Positions 46,912 to 56,791 are shown, numbered from the stretch's first letter. The stretch is DNA of 64,000 nt from Hippophae tibetana (GCA_037013495.1 CM072812.1:71679340-71743339); one strand, 5' to 3'. Numbers and translations are program-made. Notes: generated from the sequence alone by a model not told the origin.

Positions 46912-48084
46912 GAAGAACTTAATTGTTCAAGACAATCTCTAGAGACCAGTAGCTCAAACGAGGAATCTTCATTACTAAAGGAAGAACGTAACAGTTCACA
47001 AAAAACTTCTAAAACCGCAAAGCTCAATTTGGGAGATGAGGCAGAAAAAGAAGAACAAATAAAAGTTTATGTGGTCCATAATGGCCCAAAACCGGAAATT
47101 TATAACAACTGGGTAGAAGCTAGCAAATATATTCTAGGAATTAGTGGAGTAACTCATAGAGCCTTCACCAATAGAATAGAAGCTGAAGGTGGTTATGCCA
47201 ACTACAAAACACCAAAACTAATAACTCTAGAGGAGATAGTAAGAAATTATTCTACAGCACTACAACAACAATCAACAATTCTAAGCAGATTAAAAAATCT
47301 TGGAAAGATAGCAAGGCATCCGATGCTATTTAGAGAAACATCTCCTCCAAAAACATCAAAAATAGTAAAGTATTCAGTGCTATTCAGGGAGACATCTTCT
47401 AGAACTACTCCAATCATTAAAGATGAAAAGGACCAATATAGAAACCTCAGCTACCACAATGGTTCCGTCTCTATAACTTGGCCAAAAAAATCTACCCAAG
47501 AACATATTGAAGATATGAAGTTATATACTATAGATAAGGAATTTCTTACGGGAAGTAAATTCAATATATTGGAAGGAGCTAATCCAATATTTGTGTATAA
47601 AGCCTTTCATGTAGGACTAATAGAAAATATATATCCAGGAATTAATTTAAGTGAATTAAATTATTTCACAGAGAATTTTAAAAAAGAAATCAAGAACTTT
47701 AGAAGAAAGATTAAAGCAGGTGATAAAATTGTTTATCTTAGATTTTTCAGTTCATTAATGGACTGGAATAAGGAAGGAAGTATTAGTCCCTACCACTTCA
47801 TCAAGATAGGGATTTCTAACACAAACAAAAAAGTTCCTAAACCAAGGGCACTTCTAGAAAAGGAATTTAACACAGAAGAACTCTATGTATTAAGAGGTCA
47901 AATGTTAAGCCAAATTTACTATAAACTCGGGAAGATTGACAACTCTACTGAAATCAAAGTAAATTATTCAACTAGTAAAGTCATCATCATTTCTCATAGT
48001 AGCATGACTTTGTTAGAAGAAGATGGTGAAAAAATTACCAAATACAAAACCAATTTTAATTGCAACAACCTAGAAAATGGTTAA
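46912..48084 (+). CDS. pararetrovirus transactivator/viroplasmin (TAV), long open frame
   Basis: The longest open frame in the window. From about 47060 it shows the Cauli_VI (RNase H1-like) domain: 'KVYVVHNGPKPEIYNNWVEA' with 'ISGVTHRAFTNRIEAEGGYA', which in relatives mediates viroplasm formation and translational reinitiation on polycistronic RNA. After a Ser/Thr/Lys-rich linker with an internal duplication (two 'LFRETS' modules, about 47325-47400) comes a conserved-looking C-terminal half (47470-48060) with aromatic and charged residues. The true start is unclear because no ATG lies at the front of the open stretch. TAV after RT is typical of caulimo-, soymo-, cavemo- and solendoviruses. 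It is the best preserved large viral frame. Confidence 0.85.
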   Translation, partial: EELNCSRQSLETSSSNEESSLLKEERNSSQKTSKTAKLNLGDEAEKEEQIKVYVVHNGPKPEIYNNWVEASKYILGISGVTHRAFTNRIEAEGGYANYKTPKLITLEEIVRNYSTALQQQSTILSRLKNLGKIARHPMLFRETSPPKTSKIVKYSVLFRETSSRTTPIIKDEKDQYRNLSYHNGSVSITWPKKSTQEHIEDMKLYTIDKEFLTGSKFNILEGANPIFVYKAFHVGLIENIYPGINLSELNYFTENFKKEIKNFRRKIKAGDKIVYLRFFSSLMDWNKEGSISPYHFIKIGISNTNKKVPKPRALLEKEFNTEELYVLRGQMLSQIYYKLGKIDNSTEIKVNYSTSKVIIISHSSMTLLEEDGEKITKYKTNFNCNNLENG

Positions 48085-48259
48085 GAAACAAGGAAGGTAT
48101 TCTGATTCTATGCCAGAAAGCCACCAAAGACCAAAAATGATTTCTATGCATCAAAGACTAAGAAGATGAAGATGCGTCATCATCAACATCATCAAAGGAA
48201 CCTTCGGCACAAAATGACAAAGAAAAATAAAAAAAGAAACTATTGGTAGAAGACGATAA

Positions 48260-48440
48260 AAGAAATAAAGATGTAGACCCCACATCTTACTCAGTAACAT
48301 GTGCCAAGGAAAAAAGTAGTGGCTATCTTTTAAAGTAGAAAAGCATATGAATTATTAAAGCAAGGGTAAAATAATAATTTTAGTCTTGTAAATAGGGATT
48401 ATTTGTTCTATAAAAGGAACCCTTATTATCATTTCAAAAC
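48260..48440 (+). promoter_or_regulatory. pararetrovirus pregenomic RNA promoter
   Basis: Lies directly downstream of TAV, where the 35S promoter sits in CaMV. TATAAAA at 48409-48415 within TTCTATAAAAGGAAC is a strong plant TATA box; a start near 48440 would follow. Upstream, 'agaccccacatcttactcagtaac' type sequence (about 48278-48300) could hold enhancer sites but I cannot name them. Confidence 0.7.
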
Positions 48441-48554
48441 ACACACGAATACACAAAAATCCAGAGCTCTCTACTCTGAAACACTCTAGCATAGAAAACC
48501 CCTCTATCTAGAAATCTCAAAACCAATAATGTTATATCCAGTAACTATGAGCGG

Positions 48555-48579
48555 CTAAGAACCCTTTCAAGGTTCTTAG
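48555..48579 (+). other. perfect 9-bp hairpin in the leader
   Basis: CTAAGAACC (48555-48563), a 7-base loop, and GGTTCTTAG (48571-48579) form a perfect stem between the TATA box and the AATAAA. Confidence 0.75.
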
Positions 48580-48612
48580 TTGCCCTTAAGTTGTTATAAT
48601 TATTATTCTATG

Positions 48613-48618
48613 AATAAA
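48613..48618 (+). terminator. pararetrovirus poly(A) signal
   Basis: AATAAA about 170 bases after the presumed transcript start, close to the CaMV spacing, which gives the terminal redundancy that pararetroviral RNA needs. Confidence 0.7.
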
Positions 48619-48881
48619 ATGGAGTTCACATACTCTTCTCTAGTAAGTCAACTATTAGACACCATTTATGTATGGATGCAGAAGGTTCACCATTGCCAGG
48701 AGGGTGTTGAGGTTTGAGCAAAGCTCAGGTATAACAGGTGTAACAAAAGAAGACGAACAGAATGAAAGACCATGGTGGACCCATCAAATTCAGATATAAT
48801 AATTATAATTTAAGCGAGTTAAGAATCTTAAATGTTTAAATATTTGCTTACAACAAGACATAATATTACTAAAATAGGAAA

Positions 48882-49214
48882 ATGGAAATTATTTTTAGAA
48901 ATATACAACTAATAAATCTAAATAAAATCAAAGTTAAAAATCTAATTCTATTAGAAACATTTGATAAAGGTTATCTCTATCATTTAAATGAATATTTTAA
49001 AGATGAAGATTATGAAACTTGTCTTGAAATTTTTAAAAGATTTAACACCTTATTAGATATCTATACAGATTATATTAAAGCTATCACAAGCATTATAGAC
49101 CATCATGTTTCAAGGACATTAAAAGACTATTTTAGTAAAAAATATGTAAGAATAAAGGAAGAAGAATTCAACAACTTAATCTTTGAAGATTATAAATACA
49201 CTGTATGTACATAA
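48882..49214 (+). CDS. pararetrovirus leader ORF, 110 aa, unknown
   Basis: An ATG-started open frame of 110 codons between the promoter and the primer site. It reads as a real soluble, mostly helical protein: 'KIKVKNLILLETFDKGYLYH', 'DEDYETCLEIFKRFNTLLDI', 'TSIIDHHVSRTLKDYFSKKY', ending in an acidic stretch. No motif is recognised. In CaMV the small ORF VII lies after the primer site and the leader has only tiny ORFs, so the placement here is unusual. The sequence up to 49560 has further short open pieces that may belong to the same or a following gene. Confidence 0.5.
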   Translation: MEIIFRNIQLINLNKIKVKNLILLETFDKGYLYHLNEYFKDEDYETCLEIFKRFNTLLDIYTDYIKAITSIIDHHVSRTLKDYFSKKYVRIKEEEFNNLIFEDYKYTVCT

Positions 49215-49578
49215 GAAACACCTGTTTGTGTACTACGAATATGACAAAATAATAAACATTCAAGACATATGATTTATCAAGATAATACTCTATGAACATC
49301 GAATCATTAGTACATAAATTAGACTATTAGATTTAACAAATGAAAGAATAATTTTAAATTTTAAAATACAATTAATAGATTCAAGATTAGAATTAAGCAA
49401 CCAAAATAATGAAGAACATAATATATTATGCAATTATAATGAGTATAAAAGAAAATTAGACTTATACAGAAAAAATAATAAGCTTTTTAGACAAATTATT
49501 ACCTTCAATAAATAGACAAATACCATCAACTAGGTCAATATTAACCCCTAATTAAAAATTATATTGATCCCTAAAAAT

Positions 49579-49595
49579 TGGTATCAGAGCCAAGG
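49579..49595 (+). other. pararetrovirus primer-binding site (tRNA-Met)
   Basis: TGGTATCAGAGCCAAGG pairs with the 3' end of plant initiator tRNA-Met, as in all Caulimoviridae, and marks position 1 of the conventional circular map. The integrated block ends 124 bp further on, so the circle is opened near the minus-strand start. Confidence 0.9.
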
Positions 49596-49624
49596 AATAG
49601 TAGTCTAAATAGTAATAGATGGAA

Positions 49625-49719
49625 AATTAACAGCATTTAAGTCTAAAGGCATTTTTGATAAACCTAGAGGGCATAATTGAAGATATGCCAAACCTCAGAG
49701 GCATTTGAGATATTATTCC
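49625..49719 (-). repeat. right terminal array of the pararetrovirus block
   Basis: Inverted relative of the left array. On the minus strand it starts GGAATAATATC (left end: GGATTAATATC) and has three units with the core TGCC(T/C)(C/T)T(G/A)AGGTTT. In the first 31 bases about two thirds of positions match the left end. Confidence 0.7.
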
Positions 49720-49728
49720 ATATATTTG
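49720..49728. repeat. 9-bp target duplication, right copy
   Basis: ATATATTTG, identical to 41836-41844. Gypsy E sequence resumes beyond it. Confidence 0.7.
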
Positions 49729-51016
49729 TTGTCATGGTTAGGATAAGGAATGTAATATACTCATTAAGATACTTACATTAATTATGTGATATGTTTGCTA
49801 GTTTTGATTGATTGATTCAAATTTTTGTGCACATGTTCATGATTTATTTTGGTGTTCTTGTTAAGAGAAAATTTGTGATGAGTTATGCAAGTTGATGAGA
49901 TCAACCATATTTTAGAATCTATTTTATTATCCCTTGACCTTCAAAATCCTAAATGATATTTAACATAAGAAATTATTTAGACCTTATTTAGATTATTTGA
50001 GCCTTTTAAGCTAACTATTGTTAATATCTATACTCACCAATTTAAGCCTAATTAAGAACTTTTTATATCTTTAAGCCACATTTTATGCCAAATTAATAAG
50101 CATTATCTTTACCCATGCACCTTTAGCTTGTATAAAAGAAAAGAAAAATTTGCAATCATGTGTTATGCTATAAAGTGAGATGAAATATAATGTACCCTAT
50201 AAAAAAAGAGAAAGAAAAAATCACAAAATAATGATCCCTTTCTAAACAAAATTGAAAATATAAATTTTTTAGATTTTTTGAATTTTTTTAAGGATTTTTA
50301 AGGATTTTTTATGATTTTTATTTTATAGGTAAATGTACTTAGAAATATACATAGATGCACTTAGAAGAGAAAACTAAAAACTCATTTGTAGCACAACAAC
50401 TCATAATTTAAGAAGTTGACATGTGATGCTTTATATATATATATCCCAGTTCATTATGCGAGAATTTCACATCATGTGTGATCTGATTTGTTTTTTGCCA
50501 TATTTTTTTCGCATTTTAGTCTCAATACAATTCTAAAATAGATCGATTTCTTCAATATAAATACAAAATAATACCCCATAAAATATAAATAGTATCAAAA
50601 ATATAGAATTAAGAGAAAAAATACAGTAGCTACCAAGAGGAGATAGAGGAGTTAAAAAATGGATATAATTTGGTAGAGATTCAAGAGAAGATTGGTACTA
50701 TAATTCATAAGATTAATTATATTTATTACTATTCTCATTTATTTATGAATTTTAATTTCTTTCTTTATGAATAATATAAGATTTATGAACTTAATTATAT
50801 TTAACTAATTTATTAATTTAGGGGTCTTATGAACCTAATGTTTTACATGTGATGATCTAATATTTTACCACAATTATGATTTTAATTTGATTATATTATT
50901 TAATCTAATTTTTATGATATTAGTTGTTTAGTCACAATTGATCTATAGAGGTAATTAAATAGATTTGAGAGAATTATTTAATTATTTGTCTTGATTAAAT
51001 AGCATACATAATTTCT
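49729..51016 (+). other. gypsy E: 3' non-coding region, right part, and LTR start
   Basis: AT-rich, no gene. Phrases such as 'aagccacattttatgcc' and 'ttaagcctaattaag' are typical of the long non-coding tail of Athila-like elements. A purine-rich AGAGGAGATAGAGGAG at 50636-50651 could be the polypurine tract beside the 3' LTR, which would put the LTR start near 50655, but I cannot confirm this because the 5' LTR does not reach so far. Confidence 0.4.
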
Positions 51017-51518
51017 TGACATAAATGTATGATTCTTATCCATAATGTGACTAAGTTAATTAATATATGATGTGTAGTATACTTGAGAGAGGAATACATG
51101 CTAGGTTAGATTTAATTGATCATGCAGATGATTGGCAATTATATTGGGAGATTTTAGTGATTTACATGCTTAGAAAATTAGGGGAATTAAGTATTTCTAG
51201 ATATTTTCTAATATATCTTCTTATATGCTAATTTTAAGTTAATTAATTACTATTATTTATTTTTAGTTCTTTTTGTTTTTCTTTCTCAAAACACATAAAA
51301 ATAATATTTACTTTTTAGTTTTAAAATTAGTTTCTAATAATTTAATCTCTATAGGAATGATCTTTTCTTATCTTCATATTTCTTGTTTGTGATACGTATA
51401 CTTACGTAGCACCACTTGGAAGTTTATTCACTTGATCCACCATGATGGTGTCGACTTGCTTTTTAAAGGATGCATGTGTGGGGTTTGGTCCCATTGCACA
51501 CAATCTGTGTCGATCAAG
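51017..51518 (+). repeat. gypsy E: 3' LTR, end portion
   Basis: Matches the 5' LTR copy (38086-38547) throughout, with an extra stretch of roughly 85 bp (about 51405-51490) before the shared end CACACAATCTGTGTCGATCA. Beyond it lies SIRE gag-start sequence. Confidence 0.7.
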
Positions 51519-51708
51519 AACCACAAGAAGGCTCTCATTTGACATTTCCAATAGGCATAGTTCAACCCATCAAAAAACGGAGGTCTATCTACATTGCCTC
51601 CTTCTCTTGACTCCATCAAAGAGAATGTATGTGTGTGAAGGAATGAGTTAACAAGGTCAACACTAAAGCGATTAAGACAAAAAAAGGTGCATCGGCCCTA
51701 ATACCAAT
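51428..51708 (-). pseudogene. SIRE element 3: start of gag and primer site
   Basis: The minus strand gives 'DRPPFFDGLNYAYWKCQMRA' (about 51520-51585), the entry motif of SIRE/Maximus gag (usually RPP.FDG.NY.YWK..M). Next to it TGGTATTAGGGCC (complement 51694-51706) is the tRNA-Met-type primer site, two bases from LTR copy 5. Nothing more of this gag is present; gypsy E sequence takes over on the left. It repeats 37756-37942. Confidence 0.75.
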
Positions 51709-53280
51709 TGAAAGAGTCCACAACCTGATACATACCAAGGTAAGGAGGTGCAGACTTCTTAAGGACTCAACCCTAACTCAAATAGAAAAGAAATCAAACA
51801 CTTATGAAGTAAACAAAAAGAAGAAAAAATAATATAATATCAGATAAGCATATAACTTTGAACAACAAATAATAAATAAATTTAATAGAAAATAAGGAAG
51901 AATTTAATGGCTTTCTAATCAAAGTTTAAGGTTTTAGTATATTGTAACATACATACCTTAAACTCAGATTGTACTAACAGAACAACAGATCATGCACACA
52001 AACAATATAATGAGATAAACCCATATAGAGACCATATATATATGGTAATATCCTTGAGTTGTTTAGGACAACCACTCAGTTACAAATAATTCACTAAAAA
52101 ATAAACAATTTACAACACTAATAGATAGTAAAACCATAATTACCTCTATGAGCTAGGACCTTTGTCCAAACTGCCTACTACTACTCTTCACTAACTTCTT
52201 CCACAATAACTTGGTTTGACACATGAACTCGACTATCCTCCATAATTCACCCATTGTGGGTTGATTGGAAACCATAGATCAAGTAACTGAAAGTGTAACA
52301 ACTCACACTCTCAAGGGACACACAGTCCAATACTATAATCAAATTGTGTATAGGAAACACAAATTCAAAACACATACACTCATAGACTATGATTTGATTA
52401 CTAAATTCACAAAGTGACCTACACTTAATTATAGTCTCTCCAAAATAATTTTAATAACAGATATATATCTCAAAGTGAATTCTCGTAGAATTTCAGTTCT
52501 TAAAACAAGGGGTAAAGAAGAGATAAATGAGTGAGAGATTTATAAAGCTTGATTTTTTCACCTCATTAGCCACCTCTCTAACCACCTTGCCAAGGGTAGT
52601 GGCAAGGGTTGTAGCGAGCTTGGTGATGAGTTAGTTGGTGAAGTATTAAAAATTCACATTTTTCATTTCCAATAATTTCCATGTAAACACATAAATATCC
52701 ATATTTGAAATGAACCAAACACAAGAGACAATGTTGACTTACTCACAACCACGCTTGTTGAAAATCAACACTCTCAACCTTTCATGCATACTATGAAAAC
52801 CAACCCCGTGGAATGTGTAAATATGCTCACATATAAAGTGTGCCTAGCTATATGCGTATGTGAATTACTTATCCAGAGTAACCAACTTACACAATGGAAG
52901 ATAAAGACACTAAGTAAAATAACAACCATTGTGTTTTGTACATGGAAAGCCAATACATAGACATGAGTATAGCAGAACTTACAAGTTGTACTAGCTTTGA
53001 TATTGACTAAAAGAGTTTGAAACTTGATGTAGAACAAATGATATGTGAAAAATACACCTCGAGATAGACCCAACTTTTGAACACAACAGAAAAATAATAA
53101 ACACAAGTAATTAAACAAGAAAGAGTAAAGACATGAAAGAACATTTAGTTCACCAAAAAAAATAAGAATAATCAATATCTATAATATAGCATGAAAACAA
53201 CAAGTATGACATACATAAATATGGTATAATTATAAAGCGATAAAGAAAAGAAAGATTGCTCAATCACAATCAAATCCTCC
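51709..53280 (-). repeat. SIRE-type LTR, copy 5
   Basis: Plus-strand view starts TGAAAGAGTCCACAACCTG beside a primer site, so this end is exact. It follows copy 3 closely: 'gattgtactaacagaacaacag', 'accatatatatatggtaatatcc', 'ttagccacctctctaaccacc', 'ccaaccccgtggaatgtgtaaatatgctc'. TATA in element sense at about 52455-52470. The outer end is approximate. The minus-strand frame 52774-53175 is not a gene. Confidence 0.7.
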
Positions 53281-53304
53281 TATATAGAAACATGTTCAGA
53301 TAAA

Positions 53305-54370
53305 ATTTTGATTGTACTAATAGTGCATGTGATCACCCAAACATAAAAAATATAAAGTGGTAAACTTGTATAGGATCTAAACCTAAGTGGTAACATCCAT
53401 GGGTTGCTCGAGGCAACCATAACAACAATCAATTCACTTAATAGTAAATCAACAGTTCATAACCTAAGAAATATACACATATACCTCTATCAGTTGGAGT
53501 ATCACGCTTTACTAAGCCTAAGCTATATGAACTACCATATATACAACAATTATGATCCAAGATGATCTGGCTTTCCTCCGAAGCCCCACCAACACGTGAT
53601 GTTGTAAAATAACTAATGGCTTAGTATAGTGATACATCATAAGATAAAGGAAAATTCCATGCATATGTACCTAGATAAAACTACTTCTTAGTGTTTAATT
53701 ATATTTTAATTAAACCAACCCAAAACTATTTTTTCATAAATCACTCAAAGTATAGACAATATAGAACCACACTCAATGTACTATTGATATATAACTTAGA
53801 ATATGTTTTCTTTCTTCTAAAAAACTTGAGTTTTCAAATTGATAGAGTTTGTCTATATTTTCTAATTAATTAAAATAATACAAATTATGGGTACTTATAG
53901 AAAATTTTCAACTTCTGTAGTCCTCACTGACTTCCTCCCCGAAAACTTTGGTGAGCCCTTACCAAGCACCTTGGCAAGGATAATAGCCTTCTCAATGAGG
54001 AAAATGGTCACAATCCATCGTCGACTACTTCGTCGAGTCCCCACCGACCAATTTACGAGGTACATCAACAGATTTTTATTTGAAAAAATGTTGAGCAAGT
54101 TTTTCAAAAAATACATACAAACATAAAAATGAACACAATGCACATACAAACATAAAAATGAACACAATGCATACACAAACCAAAACATGCCAACTACATG
54201 CTCCAACCCCCAAGTGTTTTGTATATCATGCAATCATACAAAGTGCAAAAGCTATCAATTTGTGCAATACTAAACAGACAATAATTTATCTAATATAAAA
54301 GATGACAATATACTAAATAAAACATACAGACTTCGTGTAAAGTGTGAACACGATAATACCAGGACTTACA
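53305..54370 (-). repeat. SIRE-type LTR, copy 6 (partial)
   Basis: Closest relative is copy 2 (18785-19860), sharing 'ttttgattgtactaatag', 'gtggtaacatccatgggttg', 'cacttataga', 'CGTCGAGTCCCCACCGACC' and a doubled 'atacaaacataaaaatgaacacaatgca' (54115-54170). It lies head-to-tail after copy 5. Confidence 0.6.
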
Positions 54371-56186
54371 TTATTGGTTATTCTTATCATTTGAAGTTAC
54401 TAAAATGCTCTTGATAATAAATTTTCTTTTGGTTTTGTTGGTTCTTTTATTCAACAATAAAAATCAAAGTGTCATTAAATTAATTATACATCTATGTAAA
54501 TTTGTTTTGGCAGTGAATTGACTTTACTTTATTAAATACCCTTGGATAATTGTTTTAATAACATTAAAGGTGACAAATCATGCTGTTAATAATTGAGAAG
54601 TCATATATTATATCAATTGAAAGATAGTCAACTAATATACATCATTTTCAAGAATAAAATGTTTACAAGAATTATAAAGTTTGATCAGGTTTAATGAAGA
54701 AAAAAAGTTTCATCATGTCATATCTTTATCGTTTATGTCAGATTAACTTCTTAAATAATAATAATAAAATATTAATTAAATAAATTTAATTTGTATGATC
54801 TTATTATATTTAAATTATTTATTAAATAAAATTATGCAAATCTTGTCAATGTCATGCCAAATTACTCATGTTTACATTATGTTTAGATTTTATATTACTT
54901 TCACAAATTATCGACGTATTGTTTATAAAATAATTATTATTGTTTATTTATTCTTTATTAAAATTTATAACTATTTATTTTAAAAATATTTTTGCAAAAA
55001 TGTTTACAAATTTTTAACATCAATAACAATTATATAATAAAAGCAACATAAATAACTATATTTAAAGATTTTTTTAAATAAAAAATTTGAGAAAAATAAT
55101 TATTATTACTTGAAAATCAAAACTAATATATTTTAATTATGAATCACTAACATGTGCATTTACATGGGTTAAAAACTAGGTTTTATTTATTTATTTTTGG
55201 TAACATACATACTTCCTAGGCCGGATCAAAAGGCCTCGCGTTTTAATAGATAGAAAAATACAAAAAATTCAGTAAAAGCATGAGATTTTTTTTTCTTTTT
55301 TAATTAAGTCAGATAAAAAAGACTGATACAATAATATACAGTTCGGAAAAAAAATGCCCCAAGGGTAAAATAAATTACAATCATAATGTTTAGGCCAATC
55401 AATTACAATCATGATTCAAAGTCCAAACTAATATGTGAGGAGGACCTACTTGAACCACTTCAATTCAAGGAAGTAATAGAATTGATAACATTATAATTAA
55501 AGAAAAATGTTAAATGCAAATCAATAAATATGCATATACATTTTTAAATCAATAAATACATATTAATTAATTATATTAATTAAATATAGTGTTTTTATGT
55601 GGTAGTATTCAAAAATGAATAAATTTTTAATTTTTTATAATTATTTTAAATCTTGGTACAAAATAATTAATGTGATTAAGGCAAATATTAATAAAATGTG
55701 TGTGTAACTATAATTTCTTTGTTCATAAAATACAAGTAGATATAATTAATATAAAATAACTATAACTATTTATCAGTATTTTTTTGTTTTCCCTTTTCAA
55801 AACCCTAGTTATTGTTGCTGCTACTCTTGTTACTACACTTGTTATTGCAAGACACATAATGGCTTGCAGCTTCATCAACATCTACATAAATTGTAAAAAC
55901 AAAAATTATAAGTTCATATATAATTCCAAAATGTAATAAACTGATGAATATTTATCAAACATGGTTAAAACAAGCTATTTGAAATGAAAGGGAATCTTTT
56001 TACCAAATCACTATATAAATCTCTCAATATTTATTAAATTGCATTGATTACTCCAAGAATGAGTTACACTTTTAGATCAAAGAGTTTGAAAACTAAATCA
56101 TCAAATTCAATGTCTTATTAGATTATGGTTACCGGTAATATACAAAAACTTAAGTTATTAATAAATAAAGTAACATTTATTAGAAG
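54371..56186. other. AT-rich intergenic DNA
   Basis: No gene seen. The patch at about 55195-55240 (CCTAGGCCGGATCAAAAGGCC) after an ATTT-rich run is the only GC-richer part. A 62-codon frame at 54795 is low-complexity. Confidence 0.5.
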
Positions 56187-56371
56187 TGTTGAGATATAGA
56201 TATTTGTGTATTATGTGTTCTAGACTATATGATGACATGAAGTTAGTTATAACTAACTCTTAACTATAATTAGCCTTCGGCACTAGCATATGTTGTTTAT
56301 ATAAAGACCACTTGCGTTTTTTTAATCAATGAAACAATATTCTCTTCTACATCTCTCTCTGTCTATTTTCA
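56187..56371 (+). repeat. element D: 5' LTR (185 bp)
   Basis: Starts TGTTGAGATATAG and ends TCTATTTTCA directly before the primer site. TTATATAAAGACC at about 56297 is the TATA box and ATCAATGAAACAATATTCTC the usual region after the transcript start in small copia LTRs. Confidence 0.75.
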
Positions 56372-56372
56372 T

Positions 56373-56384
56373 ATGGCATTAGCG
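56373..56384 (+). other. element D: primer-binding site (decayed)
   Basis: ATGGCATTAGCGAG at 56372-56386 is a decayed relative of the tRNA-Met primer site (TGGTATCAGAGC), correctly placed two bases after the LTR end. Confidence 0.6.
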
Positions 56385-56416
56385 AGATTCAAAGAAAAAG
56401 TTAATTCATTTGTCAA

Positions 56417-56791
56417 TGACAGTTGATCATCAAACCACTCTTGCGTCTCATGGTTCTGGAGTTGCACCTTCAACTATGCATATGCAGGCCTTATAGAATT
56501 CTTCGTGATCACTTTTCCTCCTGTTGGAATGATTTTTTTTATCAAACTAGATCGTACTAACTTCCTGGTCTATTTCAAGCAATTACTTACTATGATCACT
56601 GCTTTTGGTATGAAAAATTACATTGATGCTACTCTTCTAACTCCTACACCTTTCATGTTTGGATCAGGTGGAATTAATGTAGAATTTGAGGTTTGGAATC
56701 GAATGAATGGAACTATCAAGTCATGGCTCTAAGGTTCAATAGAAGCTAGTGTTCTTTCTCATCTTTCTCGAAATGGAATAGTTGCACTAAT
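56417..56791 (+). pseudogene. element D: gag, first part
   Basis: Begins MTVDHQTTLASHGSGVAP, a short Ser/Thr-rich lead, then 'IKLDRTNFLVYFKQLLTMIT' and 'AFGMKNYIDATLLTPTP' (56535-56650) and 'VEFEVWNRMNGTIKSWL'. This is the copia gag pattern KL...NF..W..Q....I...G...Y.DG. The final five bases, CTAAT, are duplicated after element C, where gag continues. Broken. Confidence 0.8.

Larger units (their letters stand above)
41845..49719 (+). mobile_element. endogenous pararetrovirus (Caulimoviridae, TAV-bearing)
   Basis: One genome length (7875 bp) of a caulimovirid in sense orientation: MP, small coil-rich frames, CP with zinc knuckle, PR-RT-RNase H, TAV, promoter with TATA and AATAAA, leader ORF, tRNA-Met primer site. 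Separate MP and CP plus a downstream TAV resemble caulimovirus/soymovirus, cavemovirus or solendovirus layouts more than badna- or petuviruses; the genus is open. It is a fossil with at least ten breaks, although the TAV frame and the leader ORF are still open. Unusually, the ends are inverted arrays and the flanks are a 9-bp duplication. Confidence 0.9.
38086..51518 (+). mobile_element. Ty3/gypsy element E (Athila/Tat type), carrying the pararetrovirus
   Basis: Parts seen on the plus strand: an LTR end (38086-38547), a tRNA-Asp-type primer site, gag, protease, a long non-coding 3' region with a polypurine stretch, and a 3' LTR ending at 51518. RT, RNase H and integrase are not seen. The gag and protease wording and the primer site place it with Athila/Tat-like plant gypsy elements. 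Its 3' non-coding region is split by the 7.9-kb pararetrovirus. Fossil with several breaks. The two LTR copies differ at many positions, so it is old. Confidence 0.7.

Noticed and set aside
41845-49719. Block as a gypsy retrotransposon with its own LTRs
   Set aside because: No LTRs or integrase; it has the MP, TAV and capsid knuckle of Caulimoviridae, and the primer site lies near the end rather than after an LTR.
52774-53175. 133-codon minus-strand frame
   Set aside because: Lies wholly within SIRE LTR copy 5 and is not kept in the other LTR copies; chance frame.
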